A DNA stretch of 64,000 nt from contig NZ_JAAVUS010000007.1 in the NCBI RefSeq assembly GCF_018449525.1, positions 248,001 through 312,000 on the forward strand, in the 5' to 3' direction. The notes under the pieces are model-generated. The model worked only from the letters and a program-made list of their open reading frames with translations. It made no database searches and was not told the DNA's origin. The DNA comes from Bradyrhizobium sp. dw_78. GTDB lineage: Bacteria; Pseudomonadota; Alphaproteobacteria; Rhizobiales; Xanthobacteraceae. The translations under genes were made by a program, and so were the position numbers. Shown piece by piece: positions 60,790 to 64,000 of this stretch (the first letter of the stretch is position 1; the number at the start of each line of letters is the position of its first letter).

Positions 60790-60841
60790 GACGCGTTTTC
60801 TCTCTGCGAACCGGTGCCCACTTCGCTTGAAAACGCCATGG
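60790..60841 (-). repeat. Dispersed repeat, copy 6 (reverse, partial)
   Basis: GACGCGTTTTCTCTCTGCG and AACCGGTGCCCACTTCGCTT are the reverse complement of the family's first block. It lies just before the DUF4337 gene. Confidence 0.65.
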
Positions 60842-60851
60842 GGAGGGAATC

Positions 60852-61436
60852 ATGAGCGCGCATGAAAGCATGGAGCAGGCGGACCATGCCAAGGAAGCCT
60901 CGGAAGAGAACAGGAACATCGCGCTGTTGATCGCGGTGATCGCGCTGTGTCTGGCGCTGTCGGAAACGCTGGGCAAGGGCGCGCAGACCGAATCCATCAG
61001 CAAGAATGTCGAGGCTTCCAATCTCTGGGCGTTCTTCCAGGCCAAGAGCATTCGCCGCACCGTGGTGCAGACCGCGGCCGAACAGGCCAGGCTGAACGGC
61101 GGCGCCGACGACGCCACCAAAGCCGCGGTGCAAAAACAGATCGACGATTGGCAAAAGACCGCGGCGCGCTATCGCTCCGAGCCGGAAACCGGCGAAGGCA
61201 CCGAGCAATTGTCCGAGCGCGCCAAGCAGGCGGAAGAGGAGCGCGACCTGGCAACCGCGAAGTATCATCACTTCGAACTGGCGTCGGGGGCGTTTCAGAT
61301 CGCCATCGTGTTGGCTTCCGCGACCATCATTACCGGCATGATCGCGCTGGCCTGGATATCCGGACTGCTGACGCTGGCCGGCATCGGCTTCACCGCGCTC
61401 GGGATCTTCGTGCCGCATCTGTTGCATCTGGCGTAA
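60852..61436 (+). CDS. DUF4337 domain-containing membrane protein
   Basis: 194 residues. A hydrophobic segment near 22-41 (NIALLIAVIALCLALSETLG), a charged helical middle (NLWAFFQAKSIRRTVVQTAAEQAR... to SERAKQAEEERDLATAKYHHFELA) and two C-terminal helices (FQIAIVLASATIITGMIALAW, LLTLAGIGFTALGIFVPHLL). The pattern matches DUF4337 proteins of unknown function. GGGGAGGG lies 8 nt before the ATG. It stands alone between xerC and a convergent gene. Confidence 0.85.
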   Translation: MSAHESMEQADHAKEASEENRNIALLIAVIALCLALSETLGKGAQTESISKNVEASNLWAFFQAKSIRRTVVQTAAEQARLNGGADDATKAAVQKQIDDWQKTAARYRSEPETGEGTEQLSERAKQAEEERDLATAKYHHFELASGAFQIAIVLASATIITGMIALAWISGLLTLAGIGFTALGIFVPHLLHLA

Positions 61437-61495
61437 CCGGGTTCGAACGCCCGTCAGGTCAGGCGACGACAGGGGCGAAGAAGGCCTAAAGCCGG

Positions 61496-62026
61496 TCAGC
61501 GCGCTTCGCGAACGCTTTTGCGGAAGCGCTGGATCAGCCGCAGCGTCCGCGACGACCAGCCGCCGCCGGCGCTGCTCAGGATTTCCCTGATGCGCTGCTT
61601 GACCGGATCGACCAGTTCATTCGCCTTGGCGCGCAGCGCAAGGACGAACTTGTAGAGCTTCTCGAACCATTCCATCTGGAGCAGCTTCGGCCGCGTGACG
61701 TCGAAGATGAAGGCGGCAACGCCGACGCCGAGGAATTTCGCAAACAGAATCGTAAAGACCGCGCCCATCCAATGCTTATGGGTAAGCAGCCAGAGACCGA
61801 CCAGCTTTAAGGGAAACAACGGAATCACCGGCACGATGAACACGATCAGCGTCATGGCCGGTGACAGCGTGTCGACCCGGTCCGCCAGCCATTGCTTGAA
61901 GGCGCGTAACGGGACCACCGCCACGAACCAGGCCACGACCGGTTCGAGATGATCCCACAGCCAGGCTTCGATCAAAAAGATGATCGCAAGCAGAACCCAG
62001 AGCGGTTGAAGAAGACGGCGCATCAT
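61496..62026 (-). CDS. Conserved inner-membrane protein of unknown function
   Basis: 176 residues from the ATG at 62026 (a second ATG follows directly). Two membrane regions are clear: LLQPLWVLLAIIFLIEAWLWDHLEP (3-27) and LSPAMTLIVFIVPVIPLFPLKLVGLWLLTHKHWMGAVFTILFAKFLGVGVAAFIF (54-108). The C-terminal third is basic and helical. I do not recognise a named family, but the gene next to lpdA is common in this group. The frame is open upstream into lpdA; the short start avoids that overlap. Confidence 0.75.
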   Translation of the reverse strand: MMRRLLQPLWVLLAIIFLIEAWLWDHLEPVVAWFVAVVPLRAFKQWLADRVDTLSPAMTLIVFIVPVIPLFPLKLVGLWLLTHKHWMGAVFTILFAKFLGVGVAAFIFDVTRPKLLQMEWFEKLYKFVLALRAKANELVDPVKQRIREILSSAGGGWSSRTLRLIQRFRKSVREAR

Positions 62027-62063
62027 CAACGTGATCTCGGTCCGGCCGGATGCCGGGCCTTGA

Positions 62064-63467
62064 TCACATATGGATCGCGCGTTTGCCGACCGCAAGCGCG
62101 GCTTCCTTGACGGCTTCCGAGCGGGTGGGATGGGCATGGCAGGTGCGCGCGAGATCCTCGGCGGAACCGCCGAACTCCATCAGCACCGCTGCTTCGTGAA
62201 TCATTTCGCCGGCTTCGCGGCCGACGATATGCACGCCGAGCACGCGGTCGGTCTTCGCATCTGCGAGAACTTTCACGAACCCTTCCGTGGTCTGGTAGAC
62301 CTTGGAGCGGCCGTTGGCGGTAAACGGAAATTTACCGACCGTGTAATCGATCCCGGCCTGCTTCAATTCTTCCTCGGTCTTGCCGACCGACGAGACTTCC
62401 GGAGTCGTATACACGACACCCGGGATCACGTCGTAGTTCACATGACCGGCCTGGCCGGCGAGAAGCTCCGCGCAGGCGACGCCTTCGTCCTCGGCCTTGT
62501 GCGCCAGCATCGGACCGGCGATGACATCGCCGATCGCGTAGATGCCCTTCACGGTGGTTGCGAAATGAGAGTCGGTCTGCACGCGGCCGCGGTTGTCGAG
62601 CGCAACGCCGGCTTCCTTCAGGCCGAGGCCATCGGTGTAGGGAACGCGGCCGATGCAGACCAGCACCACGTCGGCCTCCAGCGTTTCAGAAGCACCGCCA
62701 GCCGCCGGCTCGATCGTCGCGACCAGCGTTTTGCCCGAGGTGTCGACGCCGGTGACCTTGGCGCCGAGCTTGAACGCAAAACCCTGCTTTTCAAGGATGC
62801 GCTGAAATTGCTTGGCGACCTCGCCGTCCATGCCGGGCAGGATGCGATCGAGGAATTCCACCACCGTAACCTGGGCGCCGAGCCGGTGCCACACCGAGCC
62901 GAGCTCAAGTCCGATCACGCCGGCGCCGACGATCAGCAGTTTCGAGGGCACCTTCTCGAGCGACAGCGCGCCGGTCGACGATACGATGCGCTTTTCGTCG
63001 ATCTCGATCCCCTTCAACCGCGCCACATCCGATCCTGTCGCGAGGACGATATTTTTGGTCTCGACGGTCTGGGTCTTGCCGTCGCTCCCCGACACTTCGA
63101 CCTTGCCGGTACCGAGGATCTTTCCCTTGCCGTGGATGACGTCGATCTTGTTCTTCTTCATCAGGAACTCGACGCCCTTGACGTTACCGTCGATGCCCTG
63201 CTGCTTGAAATTCATCATCGCGGGCAGATCGATCTTCGGCGCGGAAACGTTGACGCCCATCTTCGCCAGCGAGTGCCCGGCCTCCTCGAACATCTCGGAG
63301 GCATACAGCAATGCCTTCGAGGGCATGCACCCGATATTGAGGCAGGTGCCGCCGAGGGTCGCGTTCTTTTCGACCACGGCGACCTTCATGCCGAGCTGCG
63401 CTGCGCGGATCGCGCAGACATATCCGCCCGGTCCGGTGCCGATGACAACAAGATCGTAAGTAGCCAT
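62064..63467 (-). CDS. lpdA: Dihydrolipoyl dehydrogenase (E3)
   Basis: 467 residues. FAD motif MATYDLVVIGTGPGGYVCAIRAAQLG, redox disulfide GGTCLNIGCMPSKALL (Cys42, Cys47), NAD motif LLIVGAGVIGLELGSVW, and the C-terminal His-Pro of the active site (CHAHPTRSEAVKEAALAV). It reoxidises lipoamide in the pyruvate or 2-oxoglutarate dehydrogenase complex. Partner E1/E2 genes are not downstream in the window; they may lie beyond 64000 on the same strand. Confidence 0.97.
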   Translation of the reverse strand: MATYDLVVIGTGPGGYVCAIRAAQLGMKVAVVEKNATLGGTCLNIGCMPSKALLYASEMFEEAGHSLAKMGVNVSAPKIDLPAMMNFKQQGIDGNVKGVEFLMKKNKIDVIHGKGKILGTGKVEVSGSDGKTQTVETKNIVLATGSDVARLKGIEIDEKRIVSSTGALSLEKVPSKLLIVGAGVIGLELGSVWHRLGAQVTVVEFLDRILPGMDGEVAKQFQRILEKQGFAFKLGAKVTGVDTSGKTLVATIEPAAGGASETLEADVVLVCIGRVPYTDGLGLKEAGVALDNRGRVQTDSHFATTVKGIYAIGDVIAGPMLAHKAEDEGVACAELLAGQAGHVNYDVIPGVVYTTPEVSSVGKTEEELKQAGIDYTVGKFPFTANGRSKVYQTTEGFVKVLADAKTDRVLGVHIVGREAGEMIHEAAVLMEFGGSAEDLARTCHAHPTRSEAVKEAALAVGKRAIHM

Positions 63468-63502
63468 GATTGAAGTCCTGTAGCTGAACGGTGTGACAGG
63501 TA

Positions 63503-64000
63503 TTAACGCCCGCCCGACACATCAAGAATCGCGGAGGTGACGTAGGAGGCTTCGTCGGACATCAGCCAGACGATGGCGTTGGCGATTTCGTCCGCGGTGC
63601 CGACGCGTTTCATCGGCACGTTGCCGGCGAGGCGGTGCGCGCGATCCGGCTCGCCGCCGCTGGCGTGAATTTCGGTATCGATCAGCCCGGGCCGGATCGC
63701 CGCGACGCGAATGCCTTCCGCCGCGACTTCATAGCCGAGTCCAAGCGTGAACGAATCGATCGCGCCCTTGGACGCCGCATAATCGATATAGCTATTGGCG
63801 CCGCCCAATCGCGCGGCCACCGAGGACAGGTTAACGATCACGCCGCCCGCGCCGCCATGTTTTGTCGACAGGCGCTTCACGGCTTCGCGGGCGCAAACGA
63901 GGCTGCCGGTCACGTTGACGGCCATCATGTGCGCAATTCGCTCCGCCGACATGTCTTCCAGGCGCGAGGTCTTGCCGACGATGCCGGCGTTGTTGATGAG
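63503..64000 (-). CDS. SDR family oxidoreductase, 5' end outside window
   Basis: The last 165 codons and the stop are present. From the edge the frame reads LINNAGIVGKTSRLEDMSAERIAHMMAVNVTGSLVCAREAVKRLS, then NLSSVAARLGGANSYIDYAASKGAIDSFTLGLGYEVAAEGIRVAAIRPGLIDTEIHASGGEPDR and the C-terminus ASYVTSAILDVSGGR. NNAG, the catalytic Ser and YxxxK (YAASK) are all present. A classical SDR, near FabG or glucose-dehydrogenase types. It lies 35 nt upstream of lpdA on the same strand. Confidence 0.92.
   Translation of the reverse strand, partial: LINNAGIVGKTSRLEDMSAERIAHMMAVNVTGSLVCAREAVKRLSTKHGGAGGVIVNLSSVAARLGGANSYIDYAASKGAIDSFTLGLGYEVAAEGIRVAAIRPGLIDTEIHASGGEPDRAHRLAGNVPMKRVGTADEIANAIVWLMSDEASYVTSAILDVSGGR

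Overview
The window looks like chromosomal DNA of a high-GC alphaproteobacterium of the Bradyrhizobium/Rhodopseudomonas group (Nitrobacteraceae). I infer this from protein styles and gene order: rplU-rpmA-GNAT-obgE-proB-proA-nadD-rsfS-rlmH-envC-ctpA-deacetylase-rppH, then a minus-strand atpH-A-G-D-C operon without F0 genes. Dispersed intergenic repeats of the type common in that group support it. No rRNA, CRISPR array, complete insertion sequence or phage is visible. The only tRNA seen is tRNA-Ser(CGA).

Region 1 (1 to about 13.2 kb) is an envelope and exopolysaccharide locus built around an exosortase. It holds a polysaccharide export protein (cut by the window edge), an ExeA-like AAA ATPase, a Wzz-type chain-length protein, a CpsD-type tyrosine autokinase, a secreted trypsin-like protease, EpsI, an EpsD-type prolyl isomerase lipoprotein, a 75-residue three-helix protein resembling the XrtV accessory protein, the exosortase itself (Cys193/Arg239/His260) and a GT4 glycosyltransferase. 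Two otherwise unrelated exported proteins carry matching VPEPSTW C-terminal sorting tags and are plausible substrates. A VanZ-like protein, a cysteine-repeat mini-protein and an H-NS-type regulator lie among them.

Region 2 (13.6 to 19.2 kb) has tex, a DUF4331 protein and a CPA1 Na+/H+ antiporter. Region 3 (19.4 to 32.7 kb) looks accessory: small redox enzymes or hydrolases, most paired with a TetR, LysR or AraC regulator, and four of the regulator-linked gaps hold clear palindromic or repeated operator candidates. One LysR gene is frameshifted. Three direct copies of a repeat divide the right part of this region, and the last copy abuts the 3' end of tRNA-Ser(CGA).

Region 4 (33.3 to 49.1 kb) is core: a ROK-type kinase whose motifs are in circularly permuted order, ribosomal proteins L21 and L27, ObgE, proline biosynthesis (ProB, ProA), NadD, RsfS, RlmH, a degenerate-LytM EnvC translationally coupled to CtpA, a divergent polysaccharide deacetylase and two adjacent RppH-like Nudix hydrolases. 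Region 5 (49.1 to 64 kb) has a membrane-anchored class III cyclase with a triple periplasmic repeat, the F1 ATP synthase operon, an RlpA-like protein, priA, xerC, two small membrane proteins, lpdA and a truncated SDR gene.

The most unusual points are the permuted ROK kinase, the repeats beside tRNA-Ser, the exosortase locus with an embedded protease, the phased TGACA repeats upstream of a sorted-protein gene, and the cysteine-repeat mini-protein. All functional statements rest on motif reading; no database search was run.
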